From Chryseobacterium cheonjiense (GTDB lineage Bacteria; Bacteroidota; Bacteroidia; Flavobacteriales; Weeksellaceae), in contig NZ_JABBGF010000001.1 of the NCBI RefSeq assembly GCF_012927265.1, forward strand, positions 2,168,502-2,232,501: a DNA stretch of 64,000 nt, in the 5' to 3' direction. The notes below the pieces were generated by a model that did not search any database, was not told the DNA's origin, and saw only the letters and a program-made list of their open reading frames with translations. This document shows positions 53,868-61,799 of the stretch, piece by piece. How positions within the stretch are numbered: the stretch's first letter is position 1; each line of letters starts with the position of its first letter. The position numbers and the translations under genes are program-made.

Positions 53868-54725
53868 ATGAACAAAACAGTTTTTATTACAGGAACAAGC
53901 ACGGGCTTTGGAAAATTAACAGCAATTACTCTTTCAAAAGCAGGATACACGGTTATCGCAGGAATGCGGGGCATTTCAGGAAAAAATGAAACAGTCGCCA
54001 AAGAATTGGGAGCTCTCCCAAATATAGAAGTTGTTGAAATTGATGTAACCAATGATTCTTCGGTAACTGATGCTTTCGAAAAAGTACTTCAAAAATATGG
54101 CAAAATAGATGTATTGGTCAACAATGCGGCCGTTTCAGGTTTCGGATTATTGGAAGCGTATAGCCTGGACAGAATCTGACAAATGTTTGAAGTGAATTTC
54201 TATGGCGTCATTCGTACCTATCAGGCTGTATTGCCTTCTATGAGGCAATATAAAAGCGGTTTGATTATCAATATCACTTCCGGTGCAAGTGCTCATACAT
54301 CTCCTTTTATGATTCCTTATTTTGCTTCGAAATTCGGAGTGGAAAGTATTACTGAAGGTTTACAGGATGAATTGAAACAATTCAATATCGACAACGTTTC
54401 TATACAGCCGGGAGTTTATCCTACAGAAATGAATACGGGCGAAAAAACCGGTGTTAATTCGGATAAGCCTGAAATTTCCGAAGCGTATAATCCGGTTGCA
54501 ACAGAGCAGTTTAATGCTATTGGGGCTGCATTATTTGGAAAAATGAAAGAATTCAATATGAACCCGCAAACTATAGCAGATGGAATATTGGAACTGATTC
54601 AGATGAAAGAAGGCTCCCGTCCGTTGCGCTTTCCTCTGGATGCTGTCGCCCAGGGAACGGATCTCGAATTTATCAATGCCAGAGCCGAACTTAAAGCTAA
54701 ATGGCTTGCAAAATACAGTGAATAA
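53868..54725 (+). pseudogene. SDR oxidoreductase interrupted by in-frame TGA
   Basis: The frame 53868-54179 carries TGTSTGFG and NNAA, then TGA at 54177-54179 interrupts it. The same frame resumes at CAA 54180 and ATG 54183 and continues to 54725, with the catalytic YFASK in the second half. Without the stop the protein would be about 285 residues and full length (DRI-X-QMFEVNFYG). A CGA-to-TGA change would explain it. No selenocysteine insertion element is apparent and Cys or Sec is not expected there. So the gene is probably disrupted, unless the stop is read through. It has promoter box 5. Confidence 0.85.
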
Positions 54726-54749
54726 ATAGAATTCTAAATAATAACTGAT

Positions 54750-54781
54750 AAGGTTGGAATGTTTCGTTTCAGCCTTTTTTT
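54750..54781 (+). terminator. Terminator after the interrupted SDR
   Basis: Arms AAGGTTG and CAGCCTT (one G-U), loop of 13 bases, then a T tract. It separates this gene from the next promoter. Confidence 0.6.
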
Positions 54782-54835
54782 ATGTTTAAACAGTAACCCC
54801 AATATTATCGTTGAATTTTTTAAAACAAAGTCCGG

Positions 54836-54908
54836 TTTCATTGACATTTGTTTGCTTTTTTTTCAAGCTTTTGTCAATGGAAGAAGGCTCCTGAATGTTG
54901 GAAATTTG
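54836..54908 (+). promoter_or_regulatory. Cluster promoter box 6 inside duplicated 51-bp element
   Basis: TTTGCTTTTTTTTCAAGCT (54851-54869), a 31-bp gap, then GAAATTTG (54901-54908) as -7 element with one deviation. Inverted repeat CATTGACA/TGTCAATG as in the first copy. Confidence 0.6.
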
Positions 54909-54939
54909 CTTCATTAAATAACAACAACAAATTATCACA

Positions 54940-55944
54940 ATGAGCAATTTAAAAAAACAAATCAAAGCCAATGCAACAGCAGTAGCAAGTGCACTTTTAT
55001 TATCAACAGCAGTTTCAAACATTTCCGCGCAGGAAAAAGCAGGAATTCTTGGAGTGGATCATGTAGGAATCAACGTTCCGGATATGAAACAGGCTGTGAG
55101 CTTTTTTACTGATGTTTTAGGATTTTCAGCAGTAACAAGCTTAGGTCCGATTCCTTTGGATGATGCGTGGAAAAAGAATAATCGTATGAATCCCAAAACT
55201 GGTCCGGTATCATTCAAAATGGTAAAAGCAGGAACAGGTGCCAACATTGAGTTATTCGAATATCAGGACAATAAAGGAAGTTCCCAGCAACCTGGAGGAG
55301 ACGATATCGGAGCGAGTCACATTGCATTTTATACCAATGATATCAGTAAAAGTGTAGCTTATCTTAAAAGCAAAGGTGTACAATTCCTGGGAGAGCCCTT
55401 TTTAATGCCATCGGGAGATACAGAAGGCGAAACCTGGGTATATTTTGTAACACCCTGGGGTTCTAAAATGGAATTAGTGTCTTATCCAAACGGAAAAGGC
55501 TATGAGAAAAAAAATCCTTCAACGATTTTATGGTCGCCTAAAGATGCTGTGAAAAACCCAATTGAAAAGTCAGATTCAAAAGCGCTTTCGGAAGCAGAGA
55601 TTCGTTCTTTGGTAGAAGGACATTTGGCTATCTGGAATGAGAAAGACCTAAAAAAACGTGAAGCTTTGATGGCAAAGATCTATGCTGATGATATTGAAAT
55701 GGTAGACCGTCATTTTATAGCAGTAGGCCACAAAGAGATCAATGGGTTTGTTGATGATTTGCAGAAGAAAAGCCCAAGCTCAAAATTCACCCATATCAAA
55801 GCCATTGATGTCAATCATAATATCGCAAGATTGTATTGGCAAAACGGCACTCCCGAAAAACCAGATGCCGTAACCGGAATGGATCTTTTTGTTTTCGAAA
55901 ATGGAAAAGCAGTTAAACTATACGTTTTTGTGGACAACAAATAA
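54940..55944 (+). CDS. Exported VOC-SnoaL fusion protein
   Basis: A 334-residue protein with an N-terminal basic and hydrophobic stretch (to ISAQ, residue 31), a likely signal peptide. Residues 35-190 are a VOC domain (GVDHVGINVPDMKQAVSFFTDVLGF ... VYFVTPWGSKMELVSYP), and residues 215-334 are an NTF2/SnoaL-like domain (LVEGHLAIWNEKDLKKREALMAKIYADDIEMVD). Joining these two folds in one exported protein is unusual. It has promoter box 6 and is followed after 46 bp by a SnoaL/ester-cyclase-like gene, without a terminator, so the two form an operon. Confidence 0.82.
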   Translation: MSNLKKQIKANATAVASALLLSTAVSNISAQEKAGILGVDHVGINVPDMKQAVSFFTDVLGFSAVTSLGPIPLDDAWKKNNRMNPKTGPVSFKMVKAGTGANIELFEYQDNKGSSQQPGGDDIGASHIAFYTNDISKSVAYLKSKGVQFLGEPFLMPSGDTEGETWVYFVTPWGSKMELVSYPNGKGYEKKNPSTILWSPKDAVKNPIEKSDSKALSEAEIRSLVEGHLAIWNEKDLKKREALMAKIYADDIEMVDRHFIAVGHKEINGFVDDLQKKSPSSKFTHIKAIDVNHNIARLYWQNGTPEKPDAVTGMDLFVFENGKAVKLYVFVDNK

Positions 55945-55990
55945 TCATTATAAATTATCAAAATAACATTTACAATTTTAAAAATCAATT

Positions 55991-56434
55991 ATGAAAGCTT
56001 CAGTAATCAATCAAAATTCAGAAAACGAAAAATTAATCCGTGAGTTGTACAGAATCGCAGAAGAACAGGACACCCAAGGTTTTGTTGAGCTCTTTGCAGA
56101 GGACGGATACTTTTGGGATGTATCTGCAGGAACCAAATATTATGGACAGGATATCGGTAAAACAGTAGATATTTATGCAACAGCTTTTCCGGATATGCAC
56201 AGAGAATTATACGATCTGTATGTTTTAGAAAACGAGAATACAGTGGTAGTAGAATTATCTTTAAACGGAACCCACAAAGGCCCGCTCCAGTTACCTTCGG
56301 GAACGATTCCGGCTACCAATAAAACAATGCAAACCCCTTGTTGTGATGTTTTCAAAATCGAGAACGGAAAAATAAAATCATTCCATTGTTACACTGCGGC
56401 AACTATACTTTTAGGTCAGTTAGGTATTCTTTAA
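55991..56434 (+). CDS. SnoaL-like / ester cyclase-like protein
   Basis: A 147-residue cytosolic protein with the NTF2-like cone fold: LIRELYRIAEEQDTQGFVELFAEDGYFWDV, AFPDMHRELYDLYVLEN and CCDVFKIENGKIKSFHCY. Members include polyketide cyclases and ester cyclases, and many are uncharacterised. The genes around it suggest an accessory role in small-molecule turnover. A strong hairpin ends it before the nitroreductase gene. Confidence 0.82.
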   Translation: MKASVINQNSENEKLIRELYRIAEEQDTQGFVELFAEDGYFWDVSAGTKYYGQDIGKTVDIYATAFPDMHRELYDLYVLENENTVVVELSLNGTHKGPLQLPSGTIPATNKTMQTPCCDVFKIENGKIKSFHCYTAATILLGQLGIL

Positions 56435-56435
56435 T

Positions 56436-56474
56436 AAAAAATCAGGGTGATAATGTTTTGTTGCCCTGATTTTT
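56436..56474 (+). terminator. Terminator or attenuator before nitroreductase
   Basis: Arms AAAAATCAGGG and CCCTGATTTTT with a 16-base loop. The nitroreductase gene starts 14 bp later, so it may be reached by read-through. Confidence 0.65.
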
Positions 56475-56488
56475 AACAGCTATAAATA

Positions 56489-57124
56489 ATGAAAAATATA
56501 TTAGATTTTCTAAATTGGCGATACGCAACCAAAAGGATGACAGGCGAAATAATAGAGGAAGAAAAAATCAATGCTATTTTGAAAGCTGCCCATCTCGCTC
56601 CATCCGGAATCGGATTACAGCCTTACGAAATTATCGTCATCAGTAATCCTGAAATTAAAAAGCAAATTGTGCCGATCGCAATGAATCAGGCTCCAATCGT
56701 GGAATCTTCGCATCTTTTGGTTTTTGCCGTCTGGGATGAGTACTCTAAAGAAAGAATTGATAAAGTGTTTGATTATCTGGCAGAAAAACGCAATGTCGAT
56801 TCTGTTCAATATGATAAGCAAAGAAATTTTTCAAAACAGTTCTTCGGAAATATGAGCATTGAGGAAAACTTTCATCACGCTGCCAAGCAGGCAAATATTG
56901 CGTTAGGAGTAGCCATTGTAGAGGCTGCTTCAGAAGGAATAGATTCTACACCAATGGAAGGTTTTGACCCGATAGCTCTCGATGAATTTCTGAAACTTCC
57001 GTCCAAAGGATTAAGAAGCTCAATGCTTCTGGCGTTAGGATACAGAGACGAAGTGAAAGATTGGAATCTTAAGCTGAAAAAAGTGCGCAAGCCATTTGAT
57101 GAGTTTGTGACGTTTCTTCAATAA
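56489..57124 (+). CDS. Nitroreductase family NAD(P)H oxidoreductase
   Basis: A 211-residue flavoprotein of the NfsB-like group. FMN-binding motifs are WRYATKRMTG near residue 10 and ILKAAHLAPSGIGLQPYEI near residue 30, and GIDSTPMEGFDPIALDEFL and SSMLLALGYRD lie toward the end. It would reduce nitroaromatics or quinones, or act on enals. It has no close promoter of its own that I can see. It is convergent with the AhpD-like gene. Confidence 0.92.
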   Translation: MKNILDFLNWRYATKRMTGEIIEEEKINAILKAAHLAPSGIGLQPYEIIVISNPEIKKQIVPIAMNQAPIVESSHLLVFAVWDEYSKERIDKVFDYLAEKRNVDSVQYDKQRNFSKQFFGNMSIEENFHHAAKQANIALGVAIVEAASEGIDSTPMEGFDPIALDEFLKLPSKGLRSSMLLALGYRDEVKDWNLKLKKVRKPFDEFVTFLQ

Positions 57125-57242
57125 TTCAAAAAAATCAGAACATCCAATACTCGGTATAAACACAAAATACATGAACTAACTCAGTGCTTATTATAAAGTA
57201 CATCCCGATGACAGAAAGTTTATAAATTTATGATGAATTGAT

Positions 57243-57273
57243 AAAAGCCTTTTGAATACATCAAAAGGCTTTT
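57243..57273. terminator. Bidirectional terminator
   Basis: Perfect stem AAAAGCCTTTTGA / TCAAAAGGCTTTT with a 5-base loop between the convergent nitroreductase and AhpD-like genes. Confidence 0.75.
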
Positions 57274-57307
57274 CCTTAAAAACTAAAATTTATTTAAAAA
57301 GTCTTCA

Positions 57308-57847
57308 CTAAATAGCTTGTGCTAAAGGAAAGTCAATTGGTATCCTGGTATTGGCAAATACATAGTTTGTAAAACTTCTTAATGCAACCAGAGCAGTCAA
57401 TTCAATTAAAGCTTTTTCATTGTAACCTGAATTAAAGAAATCTTCTAAAGCTCCGTCTCCGGCGTTTCCTTTATTATTTGCGATAGACTGAGCTAATTTG
57501 ATTATTGCATTCAATGTAACATTATCAGAATTCCCTTTTCTGACTTCTATGGTTTCTTCTTCCGTAAAGCCTCTCATTTTAGCCAAAGCCGTATGTGCTG
57601 CCAGACAGTAATCACATTCGTTAACCTGAGAAACAACAAGATTAATTGCTTCTCTTTCTTTTGCTGTAAACGATGAATCGTGGGAAAGTGCGGCTTCAGT
57701 TTCCAACATTGCTTTCAATGCTGATGATGAGTAACCTATGGTGGCGTACAGATTGGGAATTTTTCCCATTTTTTTCTCTACAGATTCTAAAATACTTTGT
57801 GATCCAAAACCCAACTGTTCCTTTTCAGGTACTGAAATTGTTTTCAT
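57308..57847 (-). CDS. AhpD-like carboxymuconolactone decarboxylase family protein
   Basis: A 179-residue all-helical protein of the CMD/AhpD superfamily. The redox CxxC with the following His is seen in ECDYCLAAHTALAK (about residues 77-90), and EREAINLVVSQVN lies just before it. It probably acts as a peroxidase-type or disulphide reductase and is typical of oxidative or electrophile stress. It has promoter box 3 of the cluster. It is divergent from a decayed AraC fragment. Confidence 0.88.
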   Translation of the reverse strand: MKTISVPEKEQLGFGSQSILESVEKKMGKIPNLYATIGYSSSALKAMLETEAALSHDSSFTAKEREAINLVVSQVNECDYCLAAHTALAKMRGFTEEETIEVRKGNSDNVTLNAIIKLAQSIANNKGNAGDGALEDFFNSGYNEKALIELTALVALRSFTNYVFANTRIPIDFPLAQAI

Positions 57848-57890
57848 TTTTTATGATTTAAATGTTATTAAATTGTTTCATTTGTTGATA

Positions 57891-57948
57891 CAAAGTTAGC
57901 TCGCCCTCTAACCTAAAGCGTAGCCCATTTCAGCGGAAGAATAGCACA
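57891..57948 (-). promoter_or_regulatory. Cluster promoter box 3 (AhpD-like)
   Basis: Coding strand: TGTGCTATTCTTCCGCTGA (57948-57930), a 31-bp gap, then TAACTTTG (57898-57891). No -33 TTTG. Confidence 0.7.
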
Positions 57949-57989
57949 GAATTACTTAAACGAAACTGTAGAAATTTAAATAAAGTATT

Positions 57990-58188
57990 ATAGACAAAAG
58001 ACGATAGAATACAGCCGTCTTAACTTTGGATAAAGCAAAAATAGCATGCTGGAAAAGAAATTCTATGAGTGACATCGCCTGCCAGCTCGGTTTGAGCATC
58101 AATTTCACCTTATCAGACATTTCAAAGCAGGGCAGGAATCTCAAATACATGCTTTTTTAGAACAATTTTTCTCCGCAGAACTGATTTA
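57990..58188 (+). pseudogene. Decayed AraC HTH fragment
   Basis: The plus strand contains a broken coding relic: AKIACWKRNSMSDIACQLG in one frame and FEHQFHLIRHFK in the next. Together they resemble the end of an AraC HTH (SDIAxQLGFExxxxFxRxFK), with a one-base loss in the GGTTTGAG run near 58097 and at least one more shift upstream. No start codon or ligand domain is found. It is most likely the 3' remnant of a duplicated regulator. Confidence 0.4.
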
Positions 58189-58992
58189 ATTATTTTTAAG
58201 TATTGCTGCGGTATTTTTCGGGCTGCGCCCAAACTGCTTTTTAAAGGCATAAGAAAAATGAGAAAGGTCTTCAAAGCCCAAATCAACATAGATTTCGGAG
58301 GGTGACTGCTGTTTTTCCTTAATTAAAAAATAAGCTTCCTCCAAACGTTTCTGCAAAATCCACTTATGAGGTGAGGTGTGAAAAATCTTCTCAAAATCAC
58401 GCTTAAAGGTTGCTAAACTTCTTCCTGTGAGATAAGCAAGACGTTCTAAATTGACATTGTATTTGTAATTCTGAATCATGAAAGATTCCAAATCAATTTT
58501 AAATGGCTCTGAAAAATCGAATAGGATATGTTTGAGTTCAGGCTGAATCTCAAGTAAAATAAATAACAATTCTTTAATTTTAAGATCTATAAAATCCCTG
58601 GTCAGCAGTTTCTTATTTTCAAGAATGCTTTGCAACGAAGTAATGTAATTTTGAAGCACAGCACTCACTTTAATTGAAACCAAAGGTTTTGAAATCTCAG
58701 AACGGCTGGAAACAAGATGATATTCTTTTGCCATATTCTGTAGCACTTCCTGATTCAGGTAAATATTCAGGCTCTCAAAAATTCCGTTTTCAGGCGGATG
58801 CTTGGCGAATTTTACCAGCTGGTTTTTTCTGATTAAATTAAAATCACCTTCATGAGCGATGTATTTCTCCTGACCATCAGACAATACGAAACTTCCCGAT
58901 AACTGGAAAGAAAGCACATGCATAGGAACGAAATTTTCGCCTTTTCGGCTTACTTCGTGATAGCAGGAATAGACAATATCAGATTTTTCCAT
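58186..58992 (-). CDS. AraC family regulator
   Basis: A 268-residue regulator with a beta-rich N-terminal domain (HVLSFQLSGSFVLSDGQEKYIAHEGDFNLIRKNQLVKF) of the kind that binds small ligands, and a C-terminal double HTH (LERLAYLTGRSLATFKRDFEKIFH and PSEIYVDLGFEDLSHFSYAFKKQFGRSP). It differs from the other two AraC proteins in the N-terminal domain. It lies upstream of, and on the same strand as, nothing else in the operon: the ALDH gene ends 67 bp before its start. Confidence 0.9.
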   Translation of the reverse strand: MEKSDIVYSCYHEVSRKGENFVPMHVLSFQLSGSFVLSDGQEKYIAHEGDFNLIRKNQLVKFAKHPPENGIFESLNIYLNQEVLQNMAKEYHLVSSRSEISKPLVSIKVSAVLQNYITSLQSILENKKLLTRDFIDLKIKELLFILLEIQPELKHILFDFSEPFKIDLESFMIQNYKYNVNLERLAYLTGRSLATFKRDFEKIFHTSPHKWILQKRLEEAYFLIKEKQQSPSEIYVDLGFEDLSHFSYAFKKQFGRSPKNTAAILKNN

Positions 58993-59059
58993 TTCGTTTT
59001 AATGCTTAAACATAAAGCGTCATTTTTTAAAAACAACGCCTCATTAAATTTACAAAATA

Positions 59060-60475
59060 TTATTGCAGTACAGCTTTCGGCTCAAGATAGGCTTCCAGGC
59101 CATAGACTCCATATTCCCTGCCGACCCCGGATTGCTTGAAACCGCCGAACGGAACCATCGGATCGTGACGGAATCCGTTGATACAAACTCTTCCGGCATC
59201 AATCTGTGCTGCTATTTTTTCAGCTCTTTCAATATTGGGTGAACTAACGTAAGCGGCCAAACCGTAAGGGGTATCATTTGCAATATCGATGGCGTCTTCT
59301 TCTGTTTTGTAAGGTATAATGCAGAGTACAGGACCGAAAATCTCGTCCTGAGCGATTTTCATTTTATTACTCACATTAGTAAAAATAGTCGGTTTTACAA
59401 AGTTTCCATCTTCCAGTCCTGAAGGTTTACCTTCTCCTCCCGCAAGTAGCTCAGCACCTTCTTCCAATCCTATTCTGATATAATTTTGAACCCTTTCAAA
59501 TTGTTTCACACTTACCATCGGACCTACAATGGTATCATCATTCTGAGGCAAGCCTACAACCACTTTTTCAGCAGCTGCTCTGGCAATGTCATTTACTTTG
59601 TCGATTTGATTTTCAGGAACAAGAAGTCTTGTTGGAGCAATACAGGCTTGCCCGTTATTCATATACGCTCCGAAAATGGCTGTCGGTATGACTTCTTCAA
59701 AATTTGCGTCATCCATGATGATATTTGGTGATTTTCCGCCCAGCTCCAAAGTAACTCTTTTCATTGTATCGGCCGCAGTTTTAGCAATGAGTTTTCCAAC
59801 TGCAGTAGAGCCTGTAAACGAAATCTTGGAAACATTAGGATTGGCAGCCAATTCAGATCCTACTACATTTCCCAAGCCTGTTACAAAGTTGATGGCACCT
59901 TTTGGCAAACCGGCTTCGTGAAAGGCTTCCATCAGCACCTGAGTCTGCAGGCTGCTCATTTCGCTGGGCTTGATAACAACCGTACAACCCGCTGCAATAG
60001 CGGTAGCCACTTTGCTGCATATTGAACTGTTACTTGCGTTCCACGGCGTTATAATGCCTACAACGCCAACCGGCTGCAAGAAAATTTTTGAAGAATTGAT
60101 GATTGGGTTAAAGTTAAAATTCCGGAGAGATTCTATCATCGAATCGAACCACATTCCCGTAAATTCATTACTCAAGGATGAAAACCGGAAAGTTCCGCCA
60201 TATTCTTCAATCATCACATCCGTGAACTCCTTTTTTCTTTTTTCAACGGCAGATTTCAGCCTTTCAAGATATCCTATTCTTTCTTCCACCGTAGATTTCG
60301 AAAAAGTTTTGAAAGCTTGTTTTGCCGCCTCGACCGCATTTCTGGCATCAAATTCGTCCGCAAGAATTACTTCACCAATTTTTCTATTATCTGAGGGATT
60401 AATTACATCTAAAGTCTGTGTTCCGTGCGGCGTTACAAATTCGCCATTGACATAAATTTTGTTTACTGTTTTCAT
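59060..60475 (-). CDS. NAD-dependent aldehyde dehydrogenase
   Basis: A 471-residue ALDH superfamily enzyme. The catalytic Cys is residue 278 in NNGQACIAPTRLL. The general base Glu lies in VTLELGGKSPNII, the Gly-rich FTGSTAVGKLI is the NAD fold, and EIFGPVLCI follows. It oxidises aldehydes to acids. It is followed by the AraC at 58186, and its upstream region has a direct repeat of AraC-type form next to the AraC at 60578. Confidence 0.94.
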   Translation of the reverse strand: MKTVNKIYVNGEFVTPHGTQTLDVINPSDNRKIGEVILADEFDARNAVEAAKQAFKTFSKSTVEERIGYLERLKSAVEKRKKEFTDVMIEEYGGTFRFSSLSNEFTGMWFDSMIESLRNFNFNPIINSSKIFLQPVGVVGIITPWNASNSSICSKVATAIAAGCTVVIKPSEMSSLQTQVLMEAFHEAGLPKGAINFVTGLGNVVGSELAANPNVSKISFTGSTAVGKLIAKTAADTMKRVTLELGGKSPNIIMDDANFEEVIPTAIFGAYMNNGQACIAPTRLLVPENQIDKVNDIARAAAEKVVVGLPQNDDTIVGPMVSVKQFERVQNYIRIGLEEGAELLAGGEGKPSGLEDGNFVKPTIFTNVSNKMKIAQDEIFGPVLCIIPYKTEEDAIDIANDTPYGLAAYVSSPNIERAEKIAAQIDAGRVCINGFRHDPMVPFGGFKQSGVGREYGVYGLEAYLEPKAVLQ

Positions 60476-60492
60476 TTCTAAATTTTATAGTA

Positions 60493-60560
60493 CAAAATTA
60501 GATGAGAAATGAAATACATGGTTTGTAAAAAAGCTCAAATACAGTTTGTAAAAAAGTTCA
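60493..60560 (-). promoter_or_regulatory. ALDH promoter with AraC-type direct repeat
   Basis: GTTTGTAAAAAAGCTCA (60521-60537) and GTTTGTAAAAAAGTTCA (60544-60560) repeat with a 23-bp period, differing at one base. A -7 box TAATTTTG (coding strand, 60500-60493) lies 20 bp below the nearer repeat. The AraC gene at 60578 begins its stop just beyond. Confidence 0.6.
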
Positions 60561-60577
60561 GGCCGTGTTCATGAATT

Positions 60578-61486
60578 TTATTTGACCGCTTCTTTTTTAT
60601 ATTGACCAGGCGTAACGCCTACTACTTTTTTAAATAATCTGGTAAAATAAGAAGGACTTTCAAAACCGAGATCGTAAGCAATTCCTGCTACATTATTTTC
60701 TGAGCCTATCAAAAGATTTTTAGCTTCTTTGATCAGATAAATGTGAACATGCTCCAAAGCGGTTTTACCGGTTTCCTGCTTCAGAATATCACTGAGGTAG
60801 CGAGGAGAAACAGCTAATTTATCTGCCATAAAGCCAACAGTTGGCAACCCGTCTTCAGTATGTTTATTTTCGTTAAAATATTCATCCAGAACCGTCAGAA
60901 ATCTTTTAACCATTGTTCCGGAAACATTGGAACTTCTGTCTATAAACTGTCTTTTATAGAAACGGTCAGAATATTTCAGGATAGAATCAATATGAGAGAG
61001 GATGATTTCTCTACTGAACTCATCAGAATTTTCATCATACTCGCTTCTTATTTTATCATAAAGTTCCCACATTATCAGTTCTTCGGATGGCGAGATATGA
61101 AGCGCTTCATTGATTTCATATTCAAAATAGCCATACTTTTTGATCTGTTCATTAAGTGGATGCCCCGACAGATAATCCTCATGGAAAAACATCACAAATC
61201 CCTTTTCAGCAAACTGTACATTACTGACTTCTATAATTTGTCTGGGTTTCATAAAAACTGCAGAGCCGTTGCTGTGGTCATACTGTGTTTTACCATATAA
61301 TACATAACCTGACTTGATTTTTTTTAAAGCAATCATATAAAAATCTCCCGTAAAGCGGTCTTCACCAACAGAATAAGTCATCAGTTCTTTGCAGGTCATT
61401 AAACTCAAAAGAGGATTTTTAGGCGGTTCGAAACCACTTTTTTCGTGCAATTCTGCGATGTTTTTATAGTGATTGATTTTTTTCAT
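60578..61486 (-). CDS. AraC family regulator, paralogue of 50269-51165
   Basis: A 302-residue protein with the same two-part layout as the AraC at 50269: an N-terminal domain (HYKNIAELHEKSGFEPPKNPLLSL) and a double HTH (FMADKLAVSPRYLSDILKQETG and VAGIAYDLGFESPSYFTRLFKKVVG). Many blocks match its paralogue, for example FYKRQFIDRS and PRYLSDILKQETGKTA. It ends about 100 bp upstream of the ALDH gene, the direct repeat lies between, and it probably regulates that gene. Confidence 0.9.
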   Translation of the reverse strand: MKKINHYKNIAELHEKSGFEPPKNPLLSLMTCKELMTYSVGEDRFTGDFYMIALKKIKSGYVLYGKTQYDHSNGSAVFMKPRQIIEVSNVQFAEKGFVMFFHEDYLSGHPLNEQIKKYGYFEYEINEALHISPSEELIMWELYDKIRSEYDENSDEFSREIILSHIDSILKYSDRFYKRQFIDRSSNVSGTMVKRFLTVLDEYFNENKHTEDGLPTVGFMADKLAVSPRYLSDILKQETGKTALEHVHIYLIKEAKNLLIGSENNVAGIAYDLGFESPSYFTRLFKKVVGVTPGQYKKEAVK

Positions 61487-61751
61487 AGTTATTGAGGTTA
61501 TGAATCTTAATTAGGTATGATCAAATGTAGTAAATAAAGTTGTTTTATATTCTAAATTCCGGTTTTGATTTATAAAGCAGACACAGCTTTTATACTTCCG
61601 ACAATTGCTTTTATTAATAGTTAAACTGAGATAAATAATAGCGATGCAATGATAAATAACCAAATGTCCGGCAATCTTTAATTTCCAAAAGATTTCTCCG
61701 GTAAATCTAAGTTCGAAAGATTTAAGAACGAATATTTGATTTTAAACAAAA
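61487..61751. other. Intergenic, no gene seen
   Basis: About 265 bp of AT-rich DNA between the AraC start and the terminator of the next SDR. No motif matching the cluster box is visible. Confidence 0.5.
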
Positions 61752-61776
61752 AAAAATCCAATTTTATATTGGATTT
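61752..61776 (-). terminator. Terminator after the SDR at 61800
   Basis: Arms ATCCAAT and ATTGGAT with loop TTTAT; on the minus strand a run of T follows. It lies 24 bp after the SDR stop. Confidence 0.65.
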
Positions 61777-61799
61777 ATCTAATTTTTTCATTCTGCATA

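Noticed and set aside
54177-54179. TGA as a selenocysteine codon
   Set aside because: No Cys is expected at this place in SDRs and no insertion hairpin is evident just after the codon.
57956-58150. A 64-codon ORF on the minus strand
   Set aside because: It lies opposite an AraC relic on the plus strand, has no start context and no recognisable features.
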